A stretch of DNA of 64,000 nt from Desulfovibrio desulfuricans (GTDB lineage Bacteria > Desulfobacterota > Desulfovibrionia > Desulfovibrionales > Desulfovibrionaceae): the NCBI RefSeq assembly GCF_004801255.1, contig NZ_CP036295.1, positions 991,001 to 1,055,000 of the forward strand. The letters run 5' to 3'. Positions 8,842 through 17,131 of this stretch are shown here, piece by piece (position 1 is the stretch's first letter; each line of letters begins with the position of its first letter). Made by a program: the position numbers and the translations under genes. A model generated the notes under the pieces. The model saw nothing but the letters and a program-made list of their open reading frames with translations. It had not been told where the DNA came from and ran no database searches.

Positions 8842-8955
8842 ATGAAAGTAAGACCTTCCGTCAAGAAAATATGCCCCAAGTGTAAGGTTATCCGGCGCAA
8901 GGGAGTGCTTCGAGTTATCTGCGAAAACCCCCGGCACAAGCAGCGCCAGGGCTAG
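8842..8955 (+). CDS. rpmJ: 50S ribosomal protein L36
   Basis: A 37-residue frame reads [20 protein letters not shown] and then continues [17 protein letters not shown]. The Cys-x2-Cys...Cys...His set is the zinc ribbon of the C+ form of L36, the smallest ribosomal protein, which stabilises domains of 23S rRNA. GGAGATGAGG supplies the ribosome binding site. A 137-base spacer separates it from map; rpsM starts 15 bases after it. Confidence 0.97.
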
Positions 8956-8970
8956 GGCAGGAGACTAATT

Positions 8971-9339
8971 GTGGCGAGAATAGCAGGTGTTGATTTGCCT
9001 CGCGGCAAACGGGTGGACATTGCGCTCACCTACATTTATGGCATTGGCCGCACCACGGCCATGAAAATTCTGGATACCACCGGCGTCAACTGGGAGCGTA
9101 ACATCGACGACCTCTCCGCTGACGAAGTTAACGAGATCCGTAAGGAACTCGAACAGAACTACAAGGTGGAAGGCGACCTGCGTCGCGAAATTTCCAGCAA
9201 CATTAAGCGCCTTATGGATATTGGTTGTTTCCGTGGTCTGCGTCACCGTCGCGGCTTGCCCGTGCATGGTCAGCGCACGCACACCAATGCCCGCACCCGT
9301 AAGGGACCCCGCCGCGGCGCCGTAGGCAAGAAGAAGTAG
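8971..9339 (+). CDS. rpsM: 30S ribosomal protein S13 (GTG start)
   Basis: The 122-residue product begins with a GTG codon: (M)[20 protein letters not shown], then IYGIGRT and the C-terminal [21 protein letters not shown]13 sits at the top of the 30S head, contacts S19 and forms bridges to the large subunit. GCAGGAGAC upstream supports the GTG. Length is normal. The 120-base gap that follows holds only a small hairpin before rpsK. Confidence 0.98.
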   Translation: MARIAGVDLPRGKRVDIALTYIYGIGRTTAMKILDTTGVNWERNIDDLSADEVNEIRKELEQNYKVEGDLRREISSNIKRLMDIGCFRGLRHRRGLPVHGQRTHTNARTRKGPRRGAVGKKK

Positions 9340-9460
9340 CGGCGCGGCTGCGCTTGTCGCAGTTTGTAAAGCGAATGCAGCAATAGTGCTGCCGTGAGGA
9401 CGAACGGATTTTTCCGCAATGCGGAACACAAATCTGACAAGCTCCATTTAGAGGTTAGTT

Positions 9461-9850
9461 ATGGCCAGACCCAAGAAAGTGGTCAAGAAAAAGGAAAAGA
9501 AGAACGTGCCCGTGGGCATTGCCCACATTCAGGCTTCGTTCAACAATACCATCATCACCTTTACGGATACGCGCGGCAATGCTGTTTCGTGGGCCTCTTC
9601 GGGCCAGAGCGGCTTTAAGGGTTCGCGTAAGTCCACCCCCTTTGCTGCGCAGGTTGCCGCTGAAACGGCCGCTCGCAAGGCTCAGGATAACGGCATGCGG
9701 ACCGTGGGCATCTATGTTAAGGGCCCCGGTTCCGGTCGTGAAGCCGCCATGCGCGCCATTTCGGCAATCGGCTTCAAGGTGGCGTTCATCCGCGACGTTA
9801 CGCCCATTCCGCACAATGGCTGCCGGCCGCCCAAGCGCCGCCGCGTCTAG
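9461..9850 (+). CDS. rpsK: 30S ribosomal protein S11
   Basis: The 129-residue product has a Lys-rich N-terminus and the S11 core [20 protein letters not shown] and [19 protein letters not shown]. It ends in [19 protein letters not shown], the S11 signature. S11 lies on the platform near the Shine-Dalgarno helix. Gene order rpsM-rpsK-rpsD-rpoA-rplQ is the classical alpha operon. Confidence 0.98.
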   Translation: MARPKKVVKKKEKKNVPVGIAHIQASFNNTIITFTDTRGNAVSWASSGQSGFKGSRKSTPFAAQVAAETAARKAQDNGMRTVGIYVKGPGSGREAAMRAISAIGFKVAFIRDVTPIPHNGCRPPKRRRV

Positions 9851-9897
9851 TTTGCGCCTTGCGTAAACCGCGCCAAAACCGTAAGAGGTAAAGATAG

Positions 9898-10524
9898 ATG
9901 GCCAAATATACTGAAGCCAAGTGCCGCATGTGCCGTCGCGAAGGCTGCAAGCTTTTTCTGAAGGGCGACCGCTGCTTCACCGACAAGTGCGCATATGACC
10001 GCCGTCCCTACGCTCCCGGCCAGCATGGCCGTGCGCGCAAGAAGGTCAGCGAATATGCTGTTCAGTTGCGCGAGAAGCAGAAGACCCGCCGCGCTTACGG
10101 CATTCTCGAACGCCAGTTCCATGGCTACTTCGAGAAGGCCGAAATGCAGAAGGGCGTTACTGGTACCAACCTGCTCGTTATTCTTGAACGCCGCCTCGAC
10201 AACGTGGTGTACCGCCTTGGTTTTGCCAATTCGCGCAACCAGGCTCGTCAGCTCGTGCGTCATGGCATTTTTACCCTCAACGGCCGCAAGGTGAACATTC
10301 CTTCCTTGCAGGTGCGTCTGGGTGATAGCATTGAAGTGCCTGAAAAGAATCGCAAGATTCCTGTGCTTGCAGAAGCTCAGGAAGTTATTGCCCGCCGTGG
10401 CTGCCCTGCGTGGCTTGAAGCCGACGGCGCAGCCTTCAAGGGCTCAGTCAAGGCGCTGCCGCAGCGTGACGATATCCAGTTCCCCGTCAACGAGCAGCTG
10501 ATTGTCGAACTTTACTCGAAATAA
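9898..10524 (+). CDS. rpsD: 30S ribosomal protein S4, zinc (C+) form
   Basis: The 208-residue product has an N-terminal [10 protein letters not shown] segment and a further DRCFTDKCA, a Cys4 zinc knuckle typical of the C+ form. The S4 RNA-binding domain follows with [21 protein letters not shown]4 nucleates 30S assembly and in E. coli represses the alpha operon at the rpsM leader. AAGAGGTAAAG precedes the ATG. Confidence 0.98.
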   Translation: MAKYTEAKCRMCRREGCKLFLKGDRCFTDKCAYDRRPYAPGQHGRARKKVSEYAVQLREKQKTRRAYGILERQFHGYFEKAEMQKGVTGTNLLVILERRLDNVVYRLGFANSRNQARQLVRHGIFTLNGRKVNIPSLQVRLGDSIEVPEKNRKIPVLAEAQEVIARRGCPAWLEADGAAFKGSVKALPQRDDIQFPVNEQLIVELYSK

Positions 10525-10536
10525 GCGGGGGTTCGC

Positions 10537-11580
10537 ATGCTTATAAAACAGGGCGAACGCCTTATAAATGCACGCAACTGGTCCGAGCTTGTAAAGCCCG
10601 ACCAGATCATGCGCGAAGAAGAAACCGCCAGCGTTACTCACGGCAAGTTTATCTGTGAACCGCTGGAAAGGGGCTACGGCACCACCATTGGTAATGCCAT
10701 GCGCCGGGTTCTTTTGTCGTCACTTCAGGGTGCGGCCTTCGTATCGGTGAAAATCATCGGTGTGCAACATGAATTCACCACGGTTCATGGCGTTCTTGAA
10801 GACATCACCGATGTCATCCTGAACATCAAGCAGGTTCGCCTGCGCATGGATACCGACGAACCGCAGCGCATTACTCTGCGTGTTGACCAGAAGGGCCCGG
10901 TGACCGCCGGGAACATTCAGGGCAACCAGCATGTGGAAGTTCTCAACCCCGAGCAGCACCTCGCCACTCTTACCGAGGACGTTGTGTTTGAGATGGAGTT
11001 TGAGGCTCGTATGGGCAAGGGCTATGTGCCTGCGGATATGCACGAGGGATTGACCGACGAGATCGGCATCATCAGGCTGGACTCCAGCTTCTCCCCTGTG
11101 CGCAAGGTTGCCTACACCGTGGAGCAGGCTCGCGTCGGTCAAATGACCAACTACGACCGTCTGCTGCTGGAAGTGTGGACCGACGGCTCCCTCACCCCAG
11201 AGGACGCCATTGCCTACAGTGCCAAGATCATTAAAGACCAGATTTCTGTCTTCATCAATTTTGATGAGCGCGTTTCTGGCGATATGCGGCACGGTAGCGG
11301 CGAGAGCGGCGAAATTAACGAGCATCTGTACAAGAGCATTGACGATCTCGAATTGTCGGTGCGTGCGACCAACTGCCTGAGGGGCGCTAACATCGCCCTG
11401 GTTGGCGAGCTGGTGCAGCGTTCTGAAGCGGAAATGCTCAAGACCAAGAATTTTGGTCGCAAGTCATTGGATGAAATCAAGGGTGTTCTCGTGGACATGG
11501 GCCTTGACTTCGGCATGAAGGTCGATTCCTTCGACAAGAAATATCAGGAATGGAAAAGGAAGCAGCAAAATGAGGCATAG
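10537..11580 (+). CDS. rpoA: DNA-directed RNA polymerase subunit alpha
   Basis: The 347-residue product contains the N-terminal dimerisation domain ([34 protein letters not shown]) and a C-terminal alpha-CTD with [16 protein letters not shown] and [14 protein letters not shown], which binds UP elements and activators. Length is slightly above the E. coli protein (329). The last 11 bases overlap the rplQ start, so the two are translationally coupled. Confidence 0.98.
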   Translation: MLIKQGERLINARNWSELVKPDQIMREEETASVTHGKFICEPLERGYGTTIGNAMRRVLLSSLQGAAFVSVKIIGVQHEFTTVHGVLEDITDVILNIKQVRLRMDTDEPQRITLRVDQKGPVTAGNIQGNQHVEVLNPEQHLATLTEDVVFEMEFEARMGKGYVPADMHEGLTDEIGIIRLDSSFSPVRKVAYTVEQARVGQMTNYDRLLLEVWTDGSLTPEDAIAYSAKIIKDQISVFINFDERVSGDMRHGSGESGEINEHLYKSIDDLELSVRATNCLRGANIALVGELVQRSEAEMLKTKNFGRKSLDEIKGVLVDMGLDFGMKVDSFDKKYQEWKRKQQNEA

Positions 11581-12028
11581 CAATTCCGGCAGGAAACTCT
11601 CGCGTACGCCTGCGCACCGTAAGGCCCTGTTGCACAATCTCGCTAAGGCCCTGCTGATCCACGGCAAAATCCGCACCACGGAAATCAAGGCCAAGGAGCT
11701 GCGCCGGGTGGTGGAACCCCTGATCACCCTTGCCAAGCGCAACGACCTGCACGCCCGCCGTCAGGCTTACCGTGTGTTGAACGATCACGCTTTGGTTAAG
11801 CGCCTTTTTGACGAGATCGGTCCCGTTTTCGCCGGCGTGCCCGGCGGCTACACCCGTATCCTTAAGCTGGCCATGCCCCGTAAGGGCGACAACGCCCCCA
11901 TGGCCATTATTGAGCTTTCTCGCGCTCTTGAAGCGGCTCCCGCTGCGGAAGCCAAGGCCGCTGAAGAAGCCCCTGCAAAGCCCAAGCGTACCCGCAAGCC
12001 CAAGGCTGAAGAAACCGCTGAAGCGTAA
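11570..12028 (+). CDS. rplQ: 50S ribosomal protein L17
   Basis: The 152-residue product starts [20 protein letters not shown], with the L17 signature, and contains [17 protein letters not shown]. It overlaps rpoA by 11 bases. The last 30 residues form an Ala/Glu/Lys/Pro-rich tail ([18 protein letters not shown]) beyond the ordinary L17 core; such basic-acidic tails are seen in several proteobacterial lineages. It is the last gene of the cluster and is followed directly by a terminator. Confidence 0.97.
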   Translation: MRHSNSGRKLSRTPAHRKALLHNLAKALLIHGKIRTTEIKAKELRRVVEPLITLAKRNDLHARRQAYRVLNDHALVKRLFDEIGPVFAGVPGGYTRILKLAMPRKGDNAPMAIIELSRALEAAPAAEAKAAEEAPAKPKRTRKPKAEETAEA

Positions 12029-12052
12029 TTGCTTTTGAGGTTGCATTATATG

Positions 12053-12090
12053 GACAAAGGGGCGCATGAGCGCCCCTTTGTCGTTTCGTC
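12053..12090 (+). terminator. Rho-independent terminator of the ribosomal cluster
   Basis: A perfect 13-bp stem (12053-12065 with 12070-12082) has an ATGA loop and a GTTTCGTCT tail. It lies 24 bases after the rplQ stop and is the first strong terminator after the long + strand cluster. The T-run is imperfect, but the stem is very stable. Confidence 0.85.
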
Positions 12091-12772
12091 TGCCTTGTGG
12101 AAGCAACTGTCCAATTTGAATCCCAAACAGCATCCGTTTTTTTGACGGTGCTTTTGCAAAATTGCAAGGCCCTGCACTTGCAGCTGCGTTTTAACGCAGG
12201 CAAGTGCCCCAGCGGCATCTCTTCATACATTATGCCTCATCTTTGCCACGACAGTGCAGCACTGGATATTTGCCTTACCGTTGCTGTACTGTTTCAAATA
12301 TGGCGGCATACCGCGCGTGGATGTATAAAAAAACATCAAACATGCATGCCAGTCTGGCCCATATAGCGCTGCAGGGCTCGGCGGCAATTTGGTTTGTCTG
12401 TGTTGGAATATACCGCTGCTGCAGCAATGCCCCGCACAGCTGCCGCTGAATTGCGAACAGGACGTGGATCGGGGCATTTTGCCTCTACCTTGGTGCCTGA
12501 GGCGCAGCATGTCATGTGCTCGATTTGCTGGTCAGCTTTCACCATAGTTCATCACGCCCAAAGTCACGCTCTTAAGCCAAGGGGCATATAATGTCGCGGC
12601 CGGTCGTGTTTGATTCTTCGATGCCGTGCGACCTGGCGCAGGCTTCCGGCAGGCCGCGTCTCGTGCATTTTGCAGCTCCATAGCTGTCTGCATTAAAAAA
12701 AAGCAGTAAACCTGGCGGCATACTGCTGTTTGAAGATATGCCTCGCAAGTCAGGCAAGTACAAATATTTCAG
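12091..12772 (+). other. Non-coding gap with a palindrome and a long hairpin
   Basis: No convincing gene was found in 680 bases; the short frames lack family features and ribosome binding sites. Two structures stand out. One is a 14-base palindrome TTGCAAAATTGCAA at 12154-12167. The other is a hairpin at 12175-12206 (7-bp plus 5-bp stem, a 2-base bulge and a TTTTAA loop). The remainder shows nothing recognisable. A small RNA is possible but unsupported. Confidence 0.5.
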
Positions 12773-13297
12773 TTAGGGCTCGGCATTTTCAAGCATGCCG
12801 TCAACCCAGCGCGCCATGCGCGCGGTCTGCTCAAGATACCACAGTGACGCCATAAGCGGAGAAAGCGTACCTCCGTCCGGGTCATACATGGCGAGCGAGC
12901 CGCTTTTGCGCAGCGTATCCCATGCGCCAAGGGCTTCAGTAAACGCTTTGGCGCGTTCAGGGTTCAGCGTGGGGGCCACGCGGTTGCGCTGGGCCGCCAT
13001 GCGCGTTTCAAGGCGTTCCTGTTCCGCGGCCATGCAGTCCTGCATGGCGGTGGTTGTGCCTGCGGCTTCATCCATGCAGGCTTGATAGGTCTGGCTGAAC
13101 AGGCTTTCTGCTGGCGGGGCCGGGTCCTGCGGCTCGGCGTTGTTGGCGGCCGGTTCCGCGCCGGGTTGCGCAATAACCGCCTGCGGTGCTGCCTCGGCGG
13201 CCAGAGCCTGGGTTGCAAAAAGCAGCACAGCGCAAAAAGCCCCAGTTGCGGCCAGATTGGTCAAAAAAGTTGCGAAGGATTGACGAGCAAGCGACAT
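12773..13297 (-). CDS. Secreted LprI/DUF1311-family protein
   Basis: The 174-residue product starts with a signal peptide of about 33 residues (hydrophobic core GAFCAVLLFATQALA, cleavage after ALA). An Ala/Pro-rich linker follows. The C-terminal part, about residues 68-172, has YQACMDEA, MQDCMAAEQERLETR, AWDTLRKSGSLA and GGTLSPLMASLWYLEQTAR. This Cys-Cys-Trp-Arg-Gly-Thr-Leu pattern is that of the lysozyme-inhibitor LprI (DUF1311) family. It is therefore probably periplasmic. A role against host or competitor lysozyme is family-level inference. It stands alone, downstream of the S24 repressor on the same strand. Confidence 0.7.
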   Translation of the reverse strand: MSLARQSFATFLTNLAATGAFCAVLLFATQALAAEAAPQAVIAQPGAEPAANNAEPQDPAPPAESLFSQTYQACMDEAAGTTTAMQDCMAAEQERLETRMAAQRNRVAPTLNPERAKAFTEALGAWDTLRKSGSLAMYDPDGGTLSPLMASLWYLEQTARMARWVDGMLENAEP

Positions 13298-13368
13298 CCC
13301 TGACTCCTTGGCAATTAAGTCGTATATTTAGAGAGTGTACGCGTGGGCTGTGCCTTGCGCAAGCCTTC

Positions 13369-14058
13369 TTACCTGTATTCCCTTCCAGACCAGAGCACGC
13401 GCCCAATGACCCGGAACTGATCCGCGCAGTCTCCGCGCAGGTCAAGGCTCACTGGGGGGTACGCCGGGTTGACGCTGTGCAGTATAATTTTGCCGGGGAG
13501 TTTGTCTATGCGCTTTATGTAGATGGCATCTTCAAACCCAACGGCATAGAGACGCCCTGGGCTGATTTCTGTTTGCCCTCGGTCAAGCAACACCAGGTCG
13601 TTGTCAAAAATTTCAGGAACCATGCTGTCGCCGGAAACCCGCATAAGCACCATGCGCCTGGGGTTGCCCTTGCGCCGCAAAAAATCGCCCCGGAAGGCAT
13701 AGCTGCCCTGGCTGTGACTATTTACTTCAAGGCTGCCGGTGCCAGCGGAAAGTCTGGCCTCGGCAAGGGGTATGCTGATGAGGTCTGCCTCGCAATCGGC
13801 CTGAATGCTGGGCAGCTCGCCGTCCGCCGCCTCGGGAAGGCGCATGGGCCCGCAGCCGAAAAAAAGCCAGTGAGCGTTGACGCCTGTTTGCGCGGCGCAG
13901 CCCTGTATCCACGCTGGCGGAACGTCGCCGCGTTTACGCGCGCCGCTGACCGACTGGGGGGTTATGCCCAATGCTCTGGCCAGTTCCGCATCGCTTACAA
14001 CGCTCAGGGCCTGCATAAGCCTATGCAATGTTTCTTTAAAATCAGCTTTTTCCGGCAT
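13369..14058 (-). CDS. LexA/CI-like repressor with S24 self-cleavage domain
   Basis: The start chosen at 14058 has a GCGAGGAGCG ribosome site and gives 229 residues; a longer frame to 14160 has none. Residues 1-75 form a phage-CI-type helix-turn-helix (ELARALGITPQSVSGARKRG, then HWLFFGCGP). The C-terminal half is an S24 peptidase: catalytic Ser145 in GDSM and Lys182 in IYIKRID. They are 37 apart, as in LexA and UmuD. An Ala-Gly pair at 105-106 (LSAGTGS) could be the autocleavage site. It diverges from umuDC across a 205-base region with a palindrome, suggesting RecA-stimulated derepression of umuDC (inference). Confidence 0.88.
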   Translation of the reverse strand: MPEKADFKETLHRLMQALSVVSDAELARALGITPQSVSGARKRGDVPPAWIQGCAAQTGVNAHWLFFGCGPMRLPEAADGELPSIQADCEADLISIPLAEARLSAGTGSLEVNSHSQGSYAFRGDFLRRKGNPRRMVLMRVSGDSMVPEIFDNDLVLLDRGQTEISPGRLYAVGFEDAIYIKRIDKLPGKIILHSVNPAYPPVSLDLRGDCADQFRVIGRVLWSGREYR

Positions 14059-14150
14059 AACGCTCCTCGCATCGCACGCAAAATGGTGTCTCCGCGCACG
14101 TTTTCGGCGGGGTAGTTTCAGCTTTTCCTTCAATGTATCAATCACAGGCG

Positions 14151-14185
14151 TTGCTTGCAAGGATAAAATAAGCTAAAAGCTTATT
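14151..14185 (+). promoter_or_regulatory. Putative umuDC promoter with overlapping operator dyad
   Basis: A perfect 8-bp inverted repeat with a 3-base spacer, AATAAGCT-AAA-AGCTTATT, spans 14167-14185 between the divergent repressor and umuD. A weak sigma-70-like pair TTGCTT (14151) and TAAAAG (14174), 17 bases apart, would place the dyad on the -10 element, a classical repressor arrangement. Binding by the adjacent S24 repressor is inference. Confidence 0.5.
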
Positions 14186-14263
14186 GTCGGCGCGCCGCTG
14201 CGGTTGCGCCCATCAGCCTGCCCGTCGCGCCATGCGCGGCGCAACCCGTTCCAAGGAGGCGGT

Positions 14264-14710
14264 ATGGCTTTCATTTCGTCTTCACTCGAGTTGGTGGCTC
14301 CTGCGGCGGCAGTCTGCGATTGCCGTGCGGGATCGCCCCTGTACCTTGCCCCCGTCGAGGCCGGTTTTCCTTCGCCTGCCGAGGATTACTTGGATTGCAG
14401 GCTTGACCTGCACCGCCATCTGGTGCGCAACGAGGCGGCCACGTTTTTTTTGCGGGCGCACGGCGAGTCCATGCTGGGCGCCGGCATACACGACGGCGAC
14501 CTGCTGGTGGTGGACCGGTCCATTGATCCTGTCCACCGCAAGGTGGTCATTGCCGCGCTGGAGGGCGAGCTGACGGTCAAGCGGCTGCTGCATCGCGGGG
14601 GCCGCATTTTGTTGGCTCCGGAAAATGCCCGGTTTGAGCCCATAGATATTACAGAAAGCGAATTTGTGCATATCTGGGGGGTGGTTACCTATGTCGTCCA
14701 CAAGCTGTGA
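14264..14710 (+). CDS. umuD: UmuD-type SOS mutagenesis protein
   Basis: The 148-residue product starts at 14264 behind AAGGAGG; upstream in-frame starts lack this. It closely follows UmuD: the cleavage pair Ala33-Gly34 in VEAGFPSPAEDY, catalytic Ser69 in GESM and Lys106 in ELTVKRL, with a 37-residue Ser-Lys spacing. After RecA-assisted self-cleavage, UmuD' binds UmuC to form DNA polymerase V. GFPSPAEDYLD is nearly identical to the E. coli region. It overlaps umuC by 20 bases, so the two are coupled. Confidence 0.95.
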   Translation: MAFISSSLELVAPAAAVCDCRAGSPLYLAPVEAGFPSPAEDYLDCRLDLHRHLVRNEAATFFLRAHGESMLGAGIHDGDLLVVDRSIDPVHRKVVIAALEGELTVKRLLHRGGRILLAPENARFEPIDITESEFVHIWGVVTYVVHKL

Positions 14711-16019
14711 ATCGCCCGCATCACTGTGGGCCCTTGTGGATTGCAACAATTTTTACGCCTCGTGCGAAAAACTGTTTCGACCAGATCTTGCTGCGCGGCC
14801 CGTGGTGGTGCTTTCAAACAATGACGGGTGCATTGTGTCCCGTTCGGCGGAGGCCAAGGCGCTGGGCGTTCCCATGGGGGCGCCCGAGTTCAAGCTTCGG
14901 TCGTGGCTGCAAGAGCTGAATGCCGTTGTCTTTTCTTCCAATTATACGCTGTATGGCGATATTTCCGCCCGGGTCGTGGGCATCCTTGAGCAGTGCTGCC
15001 AGCAGGTGGAGCCGTATTCCATAGACGAAGCCTTCATGAGGCTTGATGCGCCCCAGCTGGCCAACCTGCCGGAATTTTGCAGGGATGTGCGCCAACGCAT
15101 CCAGCGCTGGACGGGCATTGCCGTGTCCGTCGGGGTGGGTTCAACGCGCACGTTGGCCAAAATTGCCACGCATGTGGCCAAAAAACACGCTGCCTACGAG
15201 GGCGTTTTTTCGCTTGTGCGGCACGAGGAAGCCATAGACCGGGTGCTGGCCCGCACGCCGGTGGAGGACATCTGGGGCGTAGGGCGGCGACAGGCCCGGC
15301 GGCTGTGGGCCGAAGGCATACGTACGGCCCTGCACATGAAAAACGCCGACGACGTCATGCTGCGCCGTCTGCTTACGGTTACCGGCTGGCGCACAGCGCT
15401 GGAGCTGCGCGGCATCCCCTGCCTTGGCAACGAAACCGCGCCCGTTGTCCGTAAAACCCTCATGTCCACCCGGTCGTTTGCCCACCGCATACACGACAAG
15501 GCCATGCTGGCCCAGGCCTTGTCCACCTTTGCGGTGCGGGCGGCAGCGCGGCTGCGGGGCGCGGGGCTGGTGGCAAGCGGGCTTGCCGTGCATATCCGCA
15601 CGGCGCGCCCCGGTCAGGCGGCGGCCCACGAGCGGCTGTACGACCAGACAGCCCAGTGCCCATTGCCAGTGCCCACAGCCGACAGCCAGCAGTTTATCCA
15701 CGCGGCCCTTGGGGGGCTTGATCGCATCTTTTTGCACGGCTATGCCTACGCCAAGGCCGGGGTCATGCTCTACGGGCTTGAACGGGCCGACTCCATGCAG
15801 GGCAGCCTGCTGGCGCTGGCGGCTGGCGAGGATGCCGACGGCGATGGCCGCCGCAAGCGCCTCATGCGCTCGCTGGATGCCATAAACGGCAGGTTTGGGC
15901 GGGATACGATTATTTTTGGCGCACAGGGCATGGGCGACGCCCCCTGGCATATGCGGCAGGAGCACCGCTCCCCCCGCATGACCACCTGCTGGGACGAACT
16001 GCCGCTGGCTCGCTGCTGA
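14691..16019 (+). CDS. umuC: DNA polymerase V catalytic subunit UmuC
   Basis: The 442-residue Y-family polymerase performs error-prone translesion synthesis with UmuD'. The start MSSTSCESPASLWALVDCNN at 14691 fits the family. Motifs: DCNNFYASCEKLF (first catalytic Asp, aromatic steric-gate region), VVLSNNDGCIVSRS, EPYSIDEAFM (the catalytic Asp-Glu pair) and SVGVGSTRTLAKIATHVAKK. A helix-hairpin-helix segment and the little-finger domain follow. Length matches E. coli UmuC (422) with a modest tail. The frame is intact. Confidence 0.96.
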   Translation: MSSTSCESPASLWALVDCNNFYASCEKLFRPDLAARPVVVLSNNDGCIVSRSAEAKALGVPMGAPEFKLRSWLQELNAVVFSSNYTLYGDISARVVGILEQCCQQVEPYSIDEAFMRLDAPQLANLPEFCRDVRQRIQRWTGIAVSVGVGSTRTLAKIATHVAKKHAAYEGVFSLVRHEEAIDRVLARTPVEDIWGVGRRQARRLWAEGIRTALHMKNADDVMLRRLLTVTGWRTALELRGIPCLGNETAPVVRKTLMSTRSFAHRIHDKAMLAQALSTFAVRAAARLRGAGLVASGLAVHIRTARPGQAAAHERLYDQTAQCPLPVPTADSQQFIHAALGGLDRIFLHGYAYAKAGVMLYGLERADSMQGSLLALAAGEDADGDGRRKRLMRSLDAINGRFGRDTIIFGAQGMGDAPWHMRQEHRSPRMTTCWDELPLARC

Positions 16020-16206
16020 TTTTTCATTCATATCGAGGCATTGATGCAGCCATTAGCAGGGCGGTTGCGGGTAAGCCCCGCCAGTCAGTCGACGCGTGCA
16101 TGAAATAGCTTTGAAGCTGTCCATGAACTTGCTATCATGCCAAGCAAATGGAGTTGTCTCTTTTCAATGCGGCCTTTGGGCAGGCAACGGAAATATGGAG
16201 AAAGCA

Positions 16207-17073
16207 ATGGCGCGCAGCTTTGTTATCGTCCTTTTGGTGCTTTTAACATTTGGAAGTTGCCCGACGCTGGCGTCTGCGACGGGCAACGGCCGCAAAACGC
16301 TCAAAATTGTCTATGTGGACTGGGACTGCGCCATTGCCTCAAGCAATCTGGCCAAGGCCGTGCTTGAAGACAGGCTCGGCTACCGCGTGGAACTGGTGCC
16401 GGTAAACCATCCGACCTTGTGGAACAGTATCGCGGGCGGAGAGGCCGACGCCATGGTCACGGCATGGCTGCCCGATACCCACGCCGACATGTACGCCAAG
16501 GTCAAAAATCAGGTGGAAATCCTGGGCAAACTTGTGGGCGGTGCGCGTCTGGGGCTGGCTGTGCCAGACTATGTACCGCTACGCTCCATTGACGAGCTGG
16601 ATGTCAACGCCGACAAGTTCGCGGGGCGTATCGTGGGCATCGACCGCGATGCCGGGTTGATGCGCCTCACGACCAAGGCACTGAAAAAATATGAGATCAG
16701 CCATCTGCAACTTGCGGCGGGCAGCAGCGCCAGCATGACCTCCAGTCTGGCCGAGGCGATCCGAAAACAGGAGTGGATAGTGGTAACTGCCTGGTCGCCC
16801 CACTGGATGTTCAATCGCTGGCCGATGCACTATCTGGATGACCCGCTTGGCAGCCTTGGCAAAGAAGAAAGCATTTTTAAGGTGGGCCGTATCGGGCTGA
16901 AAAAAGACTACCCGGATGCCTGGGCTTGTTTGAGCAATTTTCACTACGACGACGCCTCGCAGCTGCAGCACCTGATGGACTGGAACCAGCAAAGGGGAAC
17001 GGATCCGGTGCAGAATGCCCGCCGTTTCATGCGTGAAAATCCCCAGCTGGTGGAATCCTGGCTCAAAAAATAG
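16207..17073 (+). CDS. Glycine betaine/choline-type ABC transporter substrate-binding protein
   Basis: The 288-residue periplasmic protein starts at 16207 behind GGAGAAAG and has a signal peptide ending ASATG. The OpuAC-type fold is indicated by KIVYVDWDCAIASSNLAKA, LVPVNHPTLWNSIAGGEADA and VTAWLPDTHADMY, then VVTAWSPHWMFNRW. The tryptophans at these positions form the aromatic cage for quaternary amines in the family. No ATPase or permease gene lies nearby, so it must serve a transporter encoded elsewhere. An osmoprotectant role is family-level inference. Confidence 0.85.
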   Translation: MARSFVIVLLVLLTFGSCPTLASATGNGRKTLKIVYVDWDCAIASSNLAKAVLEDRLGYRVELVPVNHPTLWNSIAGGEADAMVTAWLPDTHADMYAKVKNQVEILGKLVGGARLGLAVPDYVPLRSIDELDVNADKFAGRIVGIDRDAGLMRLTTKALKKYEISHLQLAAGSSASMTSSLAEAIRKQEWIVVTAWSPHWMFNRWPMHYLDDPLGSLGKEESIFKVGRIGLKKDYPDAWACLSNFHYDDASQLQHLMDWNQQRGTDPVQNARRFMRENPQLVESWLKK

Positions 17074-17131
17074 CCGGGCGAGGTGTTGTGCCCGACATTT
17101 TGCCCGTGCCAGAGTTTAAACCTGCTGCAGG

